From the NCBI RefSeq assembly GCF_001548115.1, contig NZ_AP014821.1, positions 3,351,262-3,415,261 of the forward strand: a stretch of 64,000 nt of DNA, written 5' to 3'. A program made the translations under genes and the position numbers. Under the pieces are notes generated by a model. The model was given only the letters and a program-made list of their open reading frames with translations, was not told the origin of the DNA and did no database searches. The stretch comes from Geminocystis sp. NIES-3709. Lineage in GTDB: Bacteria > Cyanobacteriota > Cyanobacteriia > Cyanobacteriales > Cyanobacteriaceae. Position 1 is the first letter of the stretch; the number at the start of each line of letters is the position of its first letter. Below, piece after piece: positions 44,997-54,744 of this stretch.

Positions 44997-46754
44997 TTAA
45001 AAAGGTGTAATGGTTTTTAGATGTAAAGATTGTTGTGTGTGGGGATGGATAAAAGTAATTTCTCGGGCGTGGAGATGCAATCTAATATTATTATCCTGTG
45101 AATTGCCGTAAAGTCGATCGCCTTTAATGGGAAATCCTAAGCCTTGTAAACAATGGACTCTTAATTGGTGAGTTCTTCCGGTAACAGGCTTTAATTGTAA
45201 TCGTGTTTCTCCATTTTCTAGTTTCATCATTTGAAAATGAGTAATGGAAGATTTGCCATGAAGATAATTAACTTCTTGACGAGGACGAGTCAAGGGATTA
45301 CTCCATAAAGGTAAATTAATTATCCCCTCTGGAGTGGAAACAACACCATTTAAAATTGCTTCATAAATTTTTTTTACTTGTCTTTGGGCAAATTGTTGAG
45401 AAAGATTGATATAAGTGTCTTGAGTTTTTGCCAAAATTAATATACCTGAAGTATCTTGATCTAATCTATGGACTGTTGTAAACTGAAAATTAGATTTAGC
45501 CGTGGTAATCTGTCTAAAACGAGATTCTACACTCTCAAAATTATGACTTCCTCTACCAGAAACCGATAGCAAACCAGAGGGTTTATCTACCACTAACACC
45601 CATTCATCTTCATAAATAACAGGTATCGATTCTTCCCTGTTAACAGCCCGAAAAGTGGGTAATCCTGATAAAAGAAAACCCATTAAAGGTTGACATCGAT
45701 CGACACAAGCAGGATAAAAATGACCTTCAACTCTTTCACCATTAGGAGAAGACTCCCCCCACCAAAATTCTGCCATGGCGACGGGTTGTAAATGATTAGT
45801 TGAGGCATAGTGTAAAAGTTTTGGGGTGCAACAATCTCCTGTACCAGTGGGAATAAAAGCCTTACCTAATAATGAACCAATACTTAAACTATCCCCCGAA
45901 AAATTAGTAAGAGTATAAGCAGTTTGCATTTGTGCCTGTAATTGTTGTGATAATTTCTTACGTTGTTGTTTAAGTTGTTGAATTTTTTCATTAGTTTGAT
46001 TAATTTCAATTTCCAAAGGAAGTAACTTTTCCTCCCATTGACGTTTTAAAATACGTCTTTCCCAATCATCTCGGCGACTATCCTGCTGTAAACGATAAAG
46101 TTGGAAAGATAAATCAAACTCTAAGAGTAAATAATAAAAAAACTTTGCGTCTTTGCGTCTTTGCGAGAGACTTAAACAAAATAATGACACAATACCAAAC
46201 ACTAATTCTGGTGTTTTTGAGATGTTTTTATAAAAAAATCGGTTTTTATCTCTAATTTCCTTTCGTTGACGATGAATAACTTTTAAATTCTTATATTGAC
46301 GTTGATATTCTGGGGAAATTTGTTGATAGTCGTGACGAAGGGGGAGACTTTCTAAAGTGAGAATTTCTTGTTTAATATCATCTAACTGTTTGAGAGTAAG
46401 ATTTTCTGCTAAAGCAATCATCGAGTCACCCGAAATTTGAGACACCCAACCATCCACCTGTTTTTTTCCGTTTAACAATCCAGAAAAGGCTTTAATAACT
46501 GCCAGTTTTCCGAAACTGTCTTTAACAATTAAAACTCCTAACATTTTACCTTTAACAGTTTGAAAAGAAGTTTTTTTAAGTTGACGACATAAACTTAAAG
46601 CTACTTTTTCGGCCAAAATAGTACGGGGTAATCGTAGATTGTCTCCAGTTTTTGGACAAATTCCTTCATAGTAATAAGTGACGGTATCTGTTTCTTTTAT
46701 TTCTTCTTTGGTGACAAAATCCGTTAAGGGATATATTTCTTTTACAAAATCCAC
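44997..46754 (-). CDS. RluA-family pseudouridine synthase with long N-terminal extension
   Basis: A 585-residue protein. The C-terminal catalytic domain (about 375-585) has VVDKPSGLL, the active-site motif HRLDQDTSG with D432, and VTGRTHQLRVH. The first 320 residues are an extension with an acidic N-terminus, a coiled coil (about 245-275, INQTNEKIQQLKQQRKKLSQQ) and a CCTPKLLHYA segment. Such long RluA proteins are usual in cyanobacteria. Within the coiled-coil region a hydrophobic stretch (about 185-215) is partly encoded by a CTTTGCGT repeat (46141-46172) and looks inserted. The RNA target is unknown. Confidence 0.85.
   Translation of the reverse strand: MDFVKEIYPLTDFVTKEEIKETDTVTYYYEGICPKTGDNLRLPRTILAEKVALSLCRQLKKTSFQTVKGKMLGVLIVKDSFGKLAVIKAFSGLLNGKKQVDGWVSQISGDSMIALAENLTLKQLDDIKQEILTLESLPLRHDYQQISPEYQRQYKNLKVIHRQRKEIRDKNRFFYKNISKTPELVFGIVSLFCLSLSQRRKDAKFFYYLLLEFDLSFQLYRLQQDSRRDDWERRILKRQWEEKLLPLEIEINQTNEKIQQLKQQRKKLSQQLQAQMQTAYTLTNFSGDSLSIGSLLGKAFIPTGTGDCCTPKLLHYASTNHLQPVAMAEFWWGESSPNGERVEGHFYPACVDRCQPLMGFLLSGLPTFRAVNREESIPVIYEDEWVLVVDKPSGLLSVSGRGSHNFESVESRFRQITTAKSNFQFTTVHRLDQDTSGILILAKTQDTYINLSQQFAQRQVKKIYEAILNGVVSTPEGIINLPLWSNPLTRPRQEVNYLHGKSSITHFQMMKLENGETRLQLKPVTGRTHQLRVHCLQGLGFPIKGDRLYGNSQDNNIRLHLHAREITFIHPHTQQSLHLKTITPF
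46141..46172. repeat. CTTTGCGT tandem repeat inside the pseudouridine synthase gene
   Basis: AACTTTGCGTCTTTGCGT is followed by CTTTGCGAGAGACT, three copies of CTTTGCG in a row. I recall this CTTTGCGTC type as an intergenic repeat in cyanobacteria. Here it is in frame and encodes SLSQRRKDAKFF in the middle of a helical region. Confidence 0.45.
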
Positions 46755-46953
46755 TCAAACTTATCGATAATTATTCATTGTCCATCTTACAGCACTTTTT
46801 AAATTGATGAGCGTCATTCAGAAAAATTTGTGAAAAACAAACAAATCTCTTCCTTCTAACTTTGGCAAGTAAATGTCGATTCCTTTGAACTTATCGGACT
46901 CTCGATCGAGTAAAATAGTATTTAAAACAGTATCAGAATAGAAAAAAATAATT

Positions 46954-47295
46954 ATGACTCAAGTCAGCAACCATAAAACCTTAGAAGCAATGAAGAATTT
47001 TGCGGAACAATATGCTAAACGTACAGATACTTACTTTTGTATAGATCCTTCTGTTACTGCCGTAGTTATTCAGGGTTTAGCTCGTCATAAAGAAGAATTG
47101 GGATCACCTCTTTGTCCTTGTCGTCACTACGAAGATAAAGAAGCAGAGGTGAAAAACACTTTTTGGAATTGTCCTTGTGTACCAATGAGAGAGAGAAAAG
47201 AATGTCACTGTATGTTATTCATCACTCCGGATAATGAATTTGCCGGTGACAAACAAGAAATCACATGGGAAGACTTACAATCTGTTAAGTATTAG
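46954..47295 (+). CDS. ftrC: Ferredoxin-thioredoxin reductase catalytic chain
   Basis: FtrC passes electrons from photosystem-reduced ferredoxin to thioredoxin through a 4Fe-4S cluster next to a redox disulfide. The 113-residue length is normal. All seven key cysteine positions are present: cluster ligands C54, C73, C75 and C84 in the CPC, CPC and CHC motifs, and the redox pair C56 and C86. Found in oxygenic phototrophs, so it supports a cyanobacterial source. It is monocistronic. Confidence 0.97.
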   Translation: MTQVSNHKTLEAMKNFAEQYAKRTDTYFCIDPSVTAVVIQGLARHKEELGSPLCPCRHYEDKEAEVKNTFWNCPCVPMRERKECHCMLFITPDNEFAGDKQEITWEDLQSVKY

Positions 47296-47308
47296 ATTTT
47301 GATTAAGG

Positions 47309-47542
47309 TTAACTATTTGTTATCTTGACAGTTTTAGTATTAAAAACAGGAATCCGAATACAAAGTAGGGTTAACAAGGCGATCATATGTATTGACCAAT
47401 GAGCCATAGCAAATCCCCAAATAATAAAAATCACGGCAGTAAAGATGGCTAACACTAAATGAATTTCTTGATTAGTCCGTTTGTAAATTAAAGTACTAAA
47501 GATCGTGGTTAAGAATAGAAGAGTCATAAATAGGGTAATCAT
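47309..47542 (-). CDS. Small two-helix membrane protein
   Basis: About 77 residues with two hydrophobic helices (roughly 3-19 and 29-60) and a short basic loop (YKRTNQE) between. I prefer the ATG at 47542 over the upstream GTG at 47554, because GAGG lies about 11 bp before the ATG but runs into the GTG. No recognised domain. It is convergent with ftrC, 13 bp apart. Confidence 0.55.
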   Translation of the reverse strand: MITLFMTLLFLTTIFSTLIYKRTNQEIHLVLAIFTAVIFIIWGFAMAHWSIHMIALLTLLCIRIPVFNTKTVKITNS

Positions 47543-47815
47543 GATTATTATCACCTCAATAAACGGAGATTTTTATAATCAGACATTTGTAAAACTAGAC
47601 TAATTTCCTGTATTTAACCTAATTTTTAAAAACTCTGATTATTCTTTACTGTGACTCTAAACTAACATTTTTTTTTGTTTTCGATCGTTAGATATTGTCC
47701 TTATCTTTCGATCGTTATAAAACTTTATATATCTTAATATAGAAAGCCCAGATCACTTGTTGAAAATTTAAAATTCATCATAGATTTAGTATATATTGAA
47801 AAAGTTTATTAGTTA

Positions 47816-49297
47816 TTAATTATTAATAATTTTTGATAACCATTTTTTAAGTTGATAAGTACCTAAACAGTCATCCTCATTATAAATTAAAATATAATTT
47901 AGCCAAGTTCGATCGAGAGTTTTTAACCATTGATCATACCAAAAAACACATTGATCCCCACCGATGTTAAGATAATTAGAACCTATTTTTCCTGTTTTTG
48001 GATCACGCCATTGAAAACCTAACCAATTGGCAACAGATTTTAAAGAGTAGCTTTCTACGGGGAGAAAAAGAGAATTAATCACCAATTTATGTAAGTCAAA
48101 TAAGCGATTTAGAAGAGACTGTAAATCACTATGAGGAGTTTTATAAATATAGCTTAAACGTTTAACAGTTTCTACTTCATAATTGGAATAATGAAAGATA
48201 GGTGCATTTGGATATTGACTCACAAAGTGAAGAAATTTTTCCCAAATATCTTTTTCTTGTTCAATACTTTCAGCTAAAAACTTGTAATATTTTTTCTCTT
48301 TTGTTTGATAATTAACCAGTAAAACTCCCAATAAATAATCTAAATTTCGATCGGGTTCCGCTTCTATGTCAAAATATAACTCAATAGTATTAGTGGGAAT
48401 CAGTAAAACAGTAGAATTTTTAAAAATAGGTTGATGAGAAATCAAAGACTTCCCTTGTAGATAAATATTATTGGCAATTTCTTTTTCAAAAAGTTTTTTT
48501 AAATGAGATAAATCAGCATGAGAAAGGGAAACTAAATCATTAATTCCCTCACTAATTAAAGAATCATATCTTTTAGGGGTAATACCCGGAATCAAAGACA
48601 GATGTTGTTGAGATTTAGCTTTCGAGTAACAACCATCATACCATTGACAAAAAGTACAACGTTGACGAGAAATAAACACTTCTGGTTCTTTTTTTTCCGA
48701 TACCATTGATATAAATTCTCTAACTAACTCTCGGCAACGAGGAATCCAAAGATTAAGGTTAAGATAATAAGGGTGATAGCTATAGCGTAAAATGATATGG
48801 GTTTGTGATAAATCAATACCTTGAAAAACACTCAAAATATCTCCTTGAAATGCGGAAATTAAGCGATATTCAGGTTTCATCTTTTTCCCTAAATGAGTGT
48901 TAACAGGAATATAACTCCAATCACCCCAAATACTGGGAATTTTTTGCTTAATTAATAAAGTAGGAGATGTCTGGAAAACAATTTCTTCTTGATTTTCTCG
49001 ATAATGGGTATAAGTAACTATACCTTGATAAATACAGTCAACTCCTTGACGCATTAAATCTTCTGTAACGGATGCGACTTGTAAACTATCTTCACTATCT
49101 TTTACTAAGAGTTTGGGTTGCTGATAGGATAAGTTGTAGTTTTGTAAAACTTTCCAACTATGAGATTCTCTTTCTTGTTTTAGTTTTAAGATAAAATCTT
49201 TTTCGGGTTGTTTTTGACTATCTCCACCATAAATATTAAAAAAGGCGCGACGATGACAACGTTTGTAATGAAGCAACAATTCATCAGTCAGCAACAT
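47816..49297 (-). CDS. TM0106-type RecB-like nuclease with Fe-S cluster and RNase H-like domain
   Basis: A 493-residue protein. The N-terminal PD-(D/E)XK-like domain has C14 and the C214, C217, C223 set (RCTFCQWYDGC), which together would hold a 4Fe-4S cluster as in Cas4/AddB-type nucleases. A helix-hairpin-helix-like stretch follows (about 232-275, LIPGITPKRYDSLISEGI). The C-terminal exonuclease-like domain begins with D310 and E312 in LYFDIEAEPD and ends with YNEDDCLGTY. A DNA repair role is expected for the family but not shown. No cas genes are nearby, so it is not a CRISPR adaptation gene. Confidence 0.85.
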   Translation of the reverse strand: MLLTDELLLHYKRCHRRAFFNIYGGDSQKQPEKDFILKLKQERESHSWKVLQNYNLSYQQPKLLVKDSEDSLQVASVTEDLMRQGVDCIYQGIVTYTHYRENQEEIVFQTSPTLLIKQKIPSIWGDWSYIPVNTHLGKKMKPEYRLISAFQGDILSVFQGIDLSQTHIILRYSYHPYYLNLNLWIPRCRELVREFISMVSEKKEPEVFISRQRCTFCQWYDGCYSKAKSQQHLSLIPGITPKRYDSLISEGINDLVSLSHADLSHLKKLFEKEIANNIYLQGKSLISHQPIFKNSTVLLIPTNTIELYFDIEAEPDRNLDYLLGVLLVNYQTKEKKYYKFLAESIEQEKDIWEKFLHFVSQYPNAPIFHYSNYEVETVKRLSYIYKTPHSDLQSLLNRLFDLHKLVINSLFLPVESYSLKSVANWLGFQWRDPKTGKIGSNYLNIGGDQCVFWYDQWLKTLDRTWLNYILIYNEDDCLGTYQLKKWLSKIINN

Positions 49298-49502
49298 TCA
49301 GTAAATTCCTTTCAAAATCACAATTATATCAAAATCTATCAAATTTAATACTTTACCAGTTTAGTTCATAAATACTAACTATTTAATTCTTAAATCTATT
49401 ACCAATTACTTTGTTTGATCAATAATTTTATAATTCACTTATATTATGTAATACGGTAATTTTAGCTTTAATCAATTTATTGCAAAGCGCTTTATTGTTG
49501 TA

Positions 49503-49530
49503 TTGATTTTTCTTGTAGATTAGCTATAAT
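49503..49530 (+). promoter_or_regulatory. Predicted promoter of the candidate sRNA
   Basis: TTGATT (49503-49508) and TATAAT (49525-49530) are spaced by 16 bp on the plus strand, opposite to both flanking genes. Confidence 0.4.
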
Positions 49531-49536
49531 ATTATC

Positions 49537-49641
49537 ATCAACTGTCAACTTGGGTTAATACTTTTAACCCGTACAAGTCAACTATCAACTAGCCTCCCTG
49601 TCTTTTTGGGCACCCTCTTTCCGGAGGAATGGGAGGTTTTT
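49537..49641 (+). ncRNA. Candidate small RNA with terminator
   Basis: About 105 nt downstream of the predicted promoter. A first stem-loop is GGGTTAA..TTAACCC (49552-49570). An unpaired CAAGTCAACTATCAACTAG stretch follows, then CCTCCC..GGGAGG (49593-49636) enclosing GGGCACCC, followed directly by T5. Layout of two hairpins, a free middle and a Rho-independent end resembles known cyanobacterial sRNAs, but I cannot assign it to one. It could also be a repeat with chance structure. Confidence 0.35.
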
Positions 49642-49655
49642 AAATGTCACATTTT

Positions 49656-50846
49656 CTATAAAATTAATTGATAGGCTTCGATCGTTTCTTGTGCGACTCT
49701 ATTCCACGAGTATAATTGAGAGCGTTTTTTGCCTTTGATAATTAATTCTTCCCGTAAGTCTGGTTGGCTAATGATTTGATAAATACTGTCAGCGATCGAG
49801 GTATAATCATCAGGATTAATATATATGGCGGCTTCTTGTGCAACTTCGGGTAAAGATGAGGTGTTGGAGGTGATGACTGGCGCACCCAATGTCATGGCTT
49901 CTAAAACTGGTAAGCCAAAACCTTCGTAAAAAGATGGATACACAAACACATCCGTTAAATGATAACAAACGGCAACTTCTTCGTCGGATAAATAGCCTAG
50001 GTGATGAATGTCATTATGAAACTCTGAGTTTTCAATTTCTGCAAAGATTGTCTCATAATTCCATCCTTTTTGTCCAATTAAAATTAAATGATGATTGATA
50101 CAGTATTTTTTTTTGACTAAATTAAAGGCTTTAACTAAATTTATTATATTTTTTCTTGGCTCGATCGTACTAACAAATAAAATATAGGGTTGAGTGAAAT
50201 CATAATTTATTTTATTTTTAATAATCTCAATATTTTTATCTTCTAAATAATTAGAATCATATCTACTTGCTTCGGAAGTAATCGCTATTTTATCTTTTTT
50301 TACCCCAAAATAGTCAATAATATCTTGTTTTGTACTTTGAGCAAAAGTAATTATTAAATCAGTCCACTGCAAACATTTTTTAATTCTATCAGTATAACTT
50401 TTAACTATTTTGCTACTATAAAAAGGATATTTAAGGAAAGTTAAATCATGAATTGTCATGACTTTTTTACCATAAGTAAAAGGGTAAACGTAATGATCTG
50501 TACCATGAATTATATCCACATCTTGCCAAAATCGATCGTGCTGAGGTACAAATAACCCTGCGGATTTACCTAAAAAGTTACTAACGGTGACGGGAAAAGG
50601 TAAAAATTGCAAATCAGAAATATCTTTCAAGGTATCAGGAAGATGATTATTATTTATCAACCAATGAGAAACAGAAGGTTGTCGATAGATATTGAAAGAG
50701 TAGTTAGTCTCATTTTCTAAGGCTTTTAATCCCTTAATCAAATTATAAGTGTAAAATCCCACTCCACTAGGACAATCTCGAATTGAACTACAATCCACTA
50801 ATATCTTAAACATCTCGATCGTTTTATTATTAAACATTCTTAACAA
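49656..50846 (-). CDS. GT4-family glycosyltransferase
   Basis: A retaining GT-B glycosyltransferase. Visible are SGVGFYTYNLIKGL (donor-side loop), MTIHDLTFL, the C-domain start FVSTIEPRKN, and the EGFGLPVLEAM motif with the E-x7-E pair. Another ATG at 50813 (MFKILVDCSS) would give a 385-residue protein starting right at the first beta strand; I think it is the likelier start. It probably adds a sugar to a surface polysaccharide or lipid. No other glycan genes are adjacent. Transcribed away from the riboswitch unit. Confidence 0.85.
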   Translation of the reverse strand: MLRMFNNKTIEMFKILVDCSSIRDCPSGVGFYTYNLIKGLKALENETNYSFNIYRQPSVSHWLINNNHLPDTLKDISDLQFLPFPVTVSNFLGKSAGLFVPQHDRFWQDVDIIHGTDHYVYPFTYGKKVMTIHDLTFLKYPFYSSKIVKSYTDRIKKCLQWTDLIITFAQSTKQDIIDYFGVKKDKIAITSEASRYDSNYLEDKNIEIIKNKINYDFTQPYILFVSTIEPRKNIINLVKAFNLVKKKYCINHHLILIGQKGWNYETIFAEIENSEFHNDIHHLGYLSDEEVAVCYHLTDVFVYPSFYEGFGLPVLEAMTLGAPVITSNTSSLPEVAQEAAIYINPDDYTSIADSIYQIISQPDLREELIIKGKKRSQLYSWNRVAQETIEAYQLIL

Positions 50847-50929
50847 TACCTGAAATTGAGTATCAAAGAGGGTTTTAAATATTATTCTTCAGAAAAAGCA
50901 AAACAAAATACATCTTTTGAAAGAAAAAG

Positions 50930-50959
50930 TTGTCAAATTTGATACTTTTTGGTTATATT
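50930..50959 (+). promoter_or_regulatory. Promoter with overlapping NtcA-type box
   Basis: GTCAAATTTGATAC (50932-50945) fits the relaxed NtcA site GT-N10-AC (GTC-N8-TAC). It overlaps a TTGTCA -35-like hexamer (50930-50935), 18 bp before a TATATT -10 (50954-50959). The centre would lie about 28 bp before the start site, a position expected for repression. Known gif genes are repressed by NtcA, which matches. Confidence 0.55.
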
Positions 50960-50975
50960 AAAAGAGTAAGGATAA

Positions 50976-51035
50976 ATCGTTCATCTGTTTAGGCAGACGG
51001 AAGTAAGAAGTAATAATCTTCTGAAGGAACGCGCC
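50976..51035 (+). promoter_or_regulatory. Glutamine riboswitch (glnA RNA motif)
   Basis: The conserved pieces of the motif occur in order: ATCGTTCATCT, CAGACGGAAGTAAGAAG, and CTTCTGAAGGAACGCGCC. A short helix CTTCT/AGAAG joins the last two. In cyanobacteria this RNA senses glutamine and controls gifB, which encodes a glutamine-synthetase inactivating factor. Here it sits 40 bp before an IF7/IF17-like ORF with a strong ribosome site (GAGGAGG, 51061-51067), so sequence and context agree. Confidence 0.85.
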
Positions 51036-51074
51036 TCGAATCTAAACCCATCGAAAATTAGAGGAGGCGACATT

Positions 51075-51212
51075 ATGAACGCTAAAGAAAACAACAATCT
51101 TGGTTCTATCAGTCAACAAGCGCGTTTGTTAATGGTTGATAATCGTCAACGCAAACAAAATCGTCAGGCTAGTATGTTAGAAAGATCTGCTAAACAAGTT
51201 GGTCTTGAATAA
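51075..51212 (+). CDS. gifA: Glutamine synthetase inactivating factor IF7/IF17-like small protein
   Basis: A 45-residue basic protein missed by length cut-offs. The segment SQQARLLM followed by NRQRKQNRQASMLERSAKQVGLE matches the conserved core of IF7 and the C-terminal part of IF17, including arginines that contact glutamine synthetase. IF proteins bind and block GlnA when nitrogen is plentiful. An NtcA-like box and a glutamine riboswitch lie upstream, as expected for gif genes. It is shorter than the 65-residue IF7 of Synechocystis. The choice between gifA and gifB is uncertain; the family assignment rests on motif and context. Confidence 0.75.
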   Translation: MNAKENNNLGSISQQARLLMVDNRQRKQNRQASMLERSAKQVGLE

Positions 51213-51320
51213 TAGATTATAGGAATATTCGATATTTTTAGTTAGAATAATATCCAGAAAATCTGACTAGAAATATCCACAAATAGGTTATTTATTTTAA
51301 TTAGATTAGAGGAAAAAAAT

Positions 51321-51473
51321 ATGATTAGTCAAAAAACTATTGAAAATGCAAGACAAGCCCACAGAACAGCTTTACTAGAAACTTTAGAACGTCGTTTAGA
51401 AGTAGCTAAATCTAAAGGACAAAGTGCATTAGTAGATCAATTAGAAGCTGAAAAACATTATTATACTAAATAA
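51321..51473 (+). CDS. 50-residue hypothetical protein downstream of the gif-like gene
   Basis: Starts MISQKTIENARQAHR, with RALLETLERRLEVA-like helical charge pattern and an LEAEKHYYTK end; preceded by GAGG with about 8 bp spacing. It is 108 bp after the gif-like gene and before a clear terminator, so the two probably share one transcript and its glutamine control. It resembles small helical nitrogen-response proteins in size and charge, and comparison with the PII-interacting PirA (51 residues) would be worthwhile. I cannot assign it by sequence. Confidence 0.6.
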   Translation: MISQKTIENARQAHRTALLETLERRLEVAKSKGQSALVDQLEAEKHYYTK

Positions 51474-51563
51474 TAAAGATTGGCGCTTTTCACAAATAGT
51501 TAAGAGAAAATTAACTTAGATAAGTCGTTGATTAATTTCTTAATTTTCTAAAGTATATATTTC

Positions 51564-51594
51564 ACGTCAAGAACTTAGTTTTTGGCGTTTTTTA
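51564..51594 (+). terminator. Rho-independent terminator of the gif-like operon
   Basis: ACGTCAAGAA (51564-51573) pairs with TTTTTGGCGT (51579-51588) through ten positions, counting two G-U pairs, with a 5-nt loop. It is followed by a T-run to 51593. It lies 90 bp after the second small ORF and ends the unit before ilvC. Confidence 0.7.
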
Positions 51595-51757
51595 TTGTCT
51601 AATTTTCCTTTACTTATCTAAATTAACCTCAGATGCATCTAAGTAGAATAGTAAAGGGAGGCAATACTCATTTGCTCATTATTCATTGCTAATTGTTCAT
51701 AGTTTTAAGCTAAGATATAAGATTGCTCACTAAATTTAAAATTTTATATTGAGGTAA

Positions 51758-52756
<999 letters not shown>

Positions 52757-52825
52757 TTCTTTAATAAATAATTGATAATAGATAATGGATCGTTAGTTCT
52801 TTTATCTGTTGTCAATTGCTTTTAT

Positions 52826-53068
52826 ATGCTGAAAAAATTATTAATTTTTCTTATAATTGGTTATCGTCGCTTCATCTCTCCTCTATTTCTTCCTAATTGT
52901 CGATTTGTGCCGACTTGCTCTAGTTATGCTTTAACAGCGATCGAGCGTTATGGTACATTTAAGGGTAGTTGTTTAAGTGTCCGTAGAATTTGTCGTTGTC
53001 ATCCTTTTCATCCGGGCGGTTATGATCCTGTACCCTCTTTGTCAGATAAGTTACCAATTGATAATTGA
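52826..53068 (+). CDS. yidD: Membrane protein insertion efficiency factor YidD
   Basis: An 80-residue protein starting at the ATG at 52826 ([19 protein letters not shown]), where the family normally begins; the longer frame from 52772 adds an unrelated leader. The hallmark [20 protein letters not shown], with paired cysteines, and [13 protein letters not shown] are both present. YidD lies at the inner membrane and helps YidC-dependent insertion. It is 69 bp downstream of ilvC in the same direction. Confidence 0.92.
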   Translation: MLKKLLIFLIIGYRRFISPLFLPNCRFVPTCSSYALTAIERYGTFKGSCLSVRRICRCHPFHPGGYDPVPSLSDKLPIDN

Positions 53069-53181
53069 CAATTGTTCATGGTTGAACATCTTTTTTCGAT
53101 CGAGATTAGACAATACTTATATACTGCTCCCTTTTAGAGTACAATCAATATTTAATTTCCGTGCTTAAGTAAGGAGTTTAA

Positions 53182-53778
53182 ATGTTTAGTAATAGCGAAA
53201 TTTATTTTCAGGCAGAAGAAATTGTTAACTTGGAAGTACAACAGCAAACTATTCCCATTCAACATTATCTCAAGCAACCTTTTCGATTAGTAAAGACCAT
53301 CGCTAATGAAAGATTAATGAAAGTTTTAGGTTTCGATCGTTATCAACTACAGATGAAACCGCTTAATTTTCTGGAAATTTATCATTTTCAACCGACAGTT
53401 ATTCTCAAAGTTTGGACTGGTGCATCAGGTAATGTATATTTAAAATCTGAATCTTGCGAAATCAAAGGTATTGAATATATTAATCGTCGATTTTCTCTGG
53501 ATCTTAAAGGAAAATTGACTCCTGTAGAAATAGAAGGAAAAATTTATTTACAAGGGAAAGCTAATTTAACAGTTAAAGTTGATTTACCACCACCATTATG
53601 GTTAACTCCAAAGACTCTTTTACAAAGTACTGGCAACAGTTTACTCAAAGGGGTATTAATGCGCATCAAACATCAATTAATGTCCCAATTATTGCAGGAT
53701 TATTATAACTTTGCTCAAGGAGAAAAAGAAAAAATATCTCCTAATCAGAATATTTTAGGAGTTTTTAGTGGGAACTAA
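53182..53778 (+). CDS. DUF1997 family protein
   Basis: A 198-residue protein of a family found in cyanobacteria and plastids. The START/coenzyme-Q-binding-like pattern is visible: an N-terminal strand followed by a helix (QHYLKQPFRLVKTIANERLM), then repeated beta strands (ILKVWTGASGNVYL, EIEGKIYLQGKANLTVKV), and a C-terminal helix (TLLQSTGNSLLKGVLMRIKHQL). No signal peptide. Function is not established for the family. Preceded by an AAGGAG ribosome site at about 53171. Confidence 0.8.
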   Translation: MFSNSEIYFQAEEIVNLEVQQQTIPIQHYLKQPFRLVKTIANERLMKVLGFDRYQLQMKPLNFLEIYHFQPTVILKVWTGASGNVYLKSESCEIKGIEYINRRFSLDLKGKLTPVEIEGKIYLQGKANLTVKVDLPPPLWLTPKTLLQSTGNSLLKGVLMRIKHQLMSQLLQDYYNFAQGEKEKISPNQNILGVFSGN

Positions 53779-53799
53779 TTTTTTGTTAATTTAAACTCT

Positions 53800-54558
53800 C
53801 TAAGTCGGGGAATTAGTCCGTTTTAAAAATGTTTTTAATCGATCGCTTTTTGGACTGGAAAATACATCATTAGGTTTACCCATTTCCTCAATAATTCCCT
53901 CATTAAAAAATAAAACTAAATTAGAAACTTCTCTGGCAAACTGCATTTCATGAGTAACAACAATCATCGTCATGCCTTCTTCTGCTAATTGTCTCATGGT
54001 AGAAAGTACTTCTCCCACTAATTCAGGATCTAAGGCACTGGTAGGTTCATCAAACAAAATAATTTCAGGTTCCATACATAAACTACGAGCGATCGCAACT
54101 CTTTGTTTTTGTCCACCAGAAAGTTGTTCAGGGTAAAAATTGGTTTTAGCCGATAATCCTACTTTTTCTAAATAATGTAAGGCTTTTTCTTTTGCTTCAA
54201 TAGTGGATTTTTTTAAAACTTTTTGAGGTGCTAACATCAAATTTTGTAAAACGGTTAGATGGGGAAATAAATTAAAATGTTGAAAAACCATACTTACTTT
54301 ACTTCTTAATTGGCGTAAAGAATTTTCAGTTATTTTATGAGCAGACATATCTACTCCCATTACTTCTAACATACCTGAAGTAACGGTTTCAAGGCGATTT
54401 AAACAACGAATAAAAGTAGTTTTACCACAACCCGAAGGGCCAATTATCGAGACCACATCCCCCTTATATAATTTTACATCTACTCCTTTTAATACTTCTA
54501 AATTTCCAAAACTTTTATGTAAATTTTTACTAATAATTACAGGATCAAGTGAAGACAT
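53800..54558 (-). CDS. Polar amino acid ABC transporter ATPase (GlnQ/BgtA type)
   Basis: A 252-residue ATPase. It has Walker A GPSGCGKT (about 39-46), Q-loop [11 protein letters not shown], signature [15 protein letters not shown], Walker [15 protein letters not shown] and the switch H in VVTHEMQFA. The sequence type is that of glutamine, arginine and other polar amino acid importers. It is divergent from a gene for a binding-protein/permease fusion 186 bp away, and the two match the BgtA/BgtB pair known from Synechocystis, where they are not adjacent. Confidence 0.93.
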   Translation of the reverse strand: MSSLDPVIISKNLHKSFGNLEVLKGVDVKLYKGDVVSIIGPSGCGKTTFIRCLNRLETVTSGMLEVMGVDMSAHKITENSLRQLRSKVSMVFQHFNLFPHLTVLQNLMLAPQKVLKKSTIEAKEKALHYLEKVGLSAKTNFYPEQLSGGQKQRVAIARSLCMEPEIILFDEPTSALDPELVGEVLSTMRQLAEEGMTMIVVTHEMQFAREVSNLVLFFNEGIIEEMGKPNDVFSSPKSDRLKTFLKRTNSPT

Positions 54559-54744
54559 AATTATAGATTTTTTAACTATTTAGAGAGTATTTTAACAAGT
54601 TTTAATTACTACTGTTTATTATTATCATAATAAATTCGATCGACCAGTACCACTCAAAGAGTATATTTTAGGGAACAAAAGATCTTAACTGTTCACATGA
54701 TAGTTAAAATTATGATTACTCTTAACCAAATAGGATAAAAAATA

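Larger units (their letters stand above)
49298..49655. other. Gap between the nuclease and glycosyltransferase genes
   Basis: A 358-bp stretch. The first 200 bp are plain AT-rich sequence. The last 150 bp hold a plausible plus-strand promoter and a structured segment ending in a T-run, listed as a candidate sRNA. No ORF seen. Confidence 0.5.

Noticed and set aside
47816-49297. Cas4-like reading of the Cys-containing nuclease
   Set aside because: The C-terminal RNase H-like domain and the lack of any cas neighbour or array fit the TM0106-type housekeeping nuclease instead.
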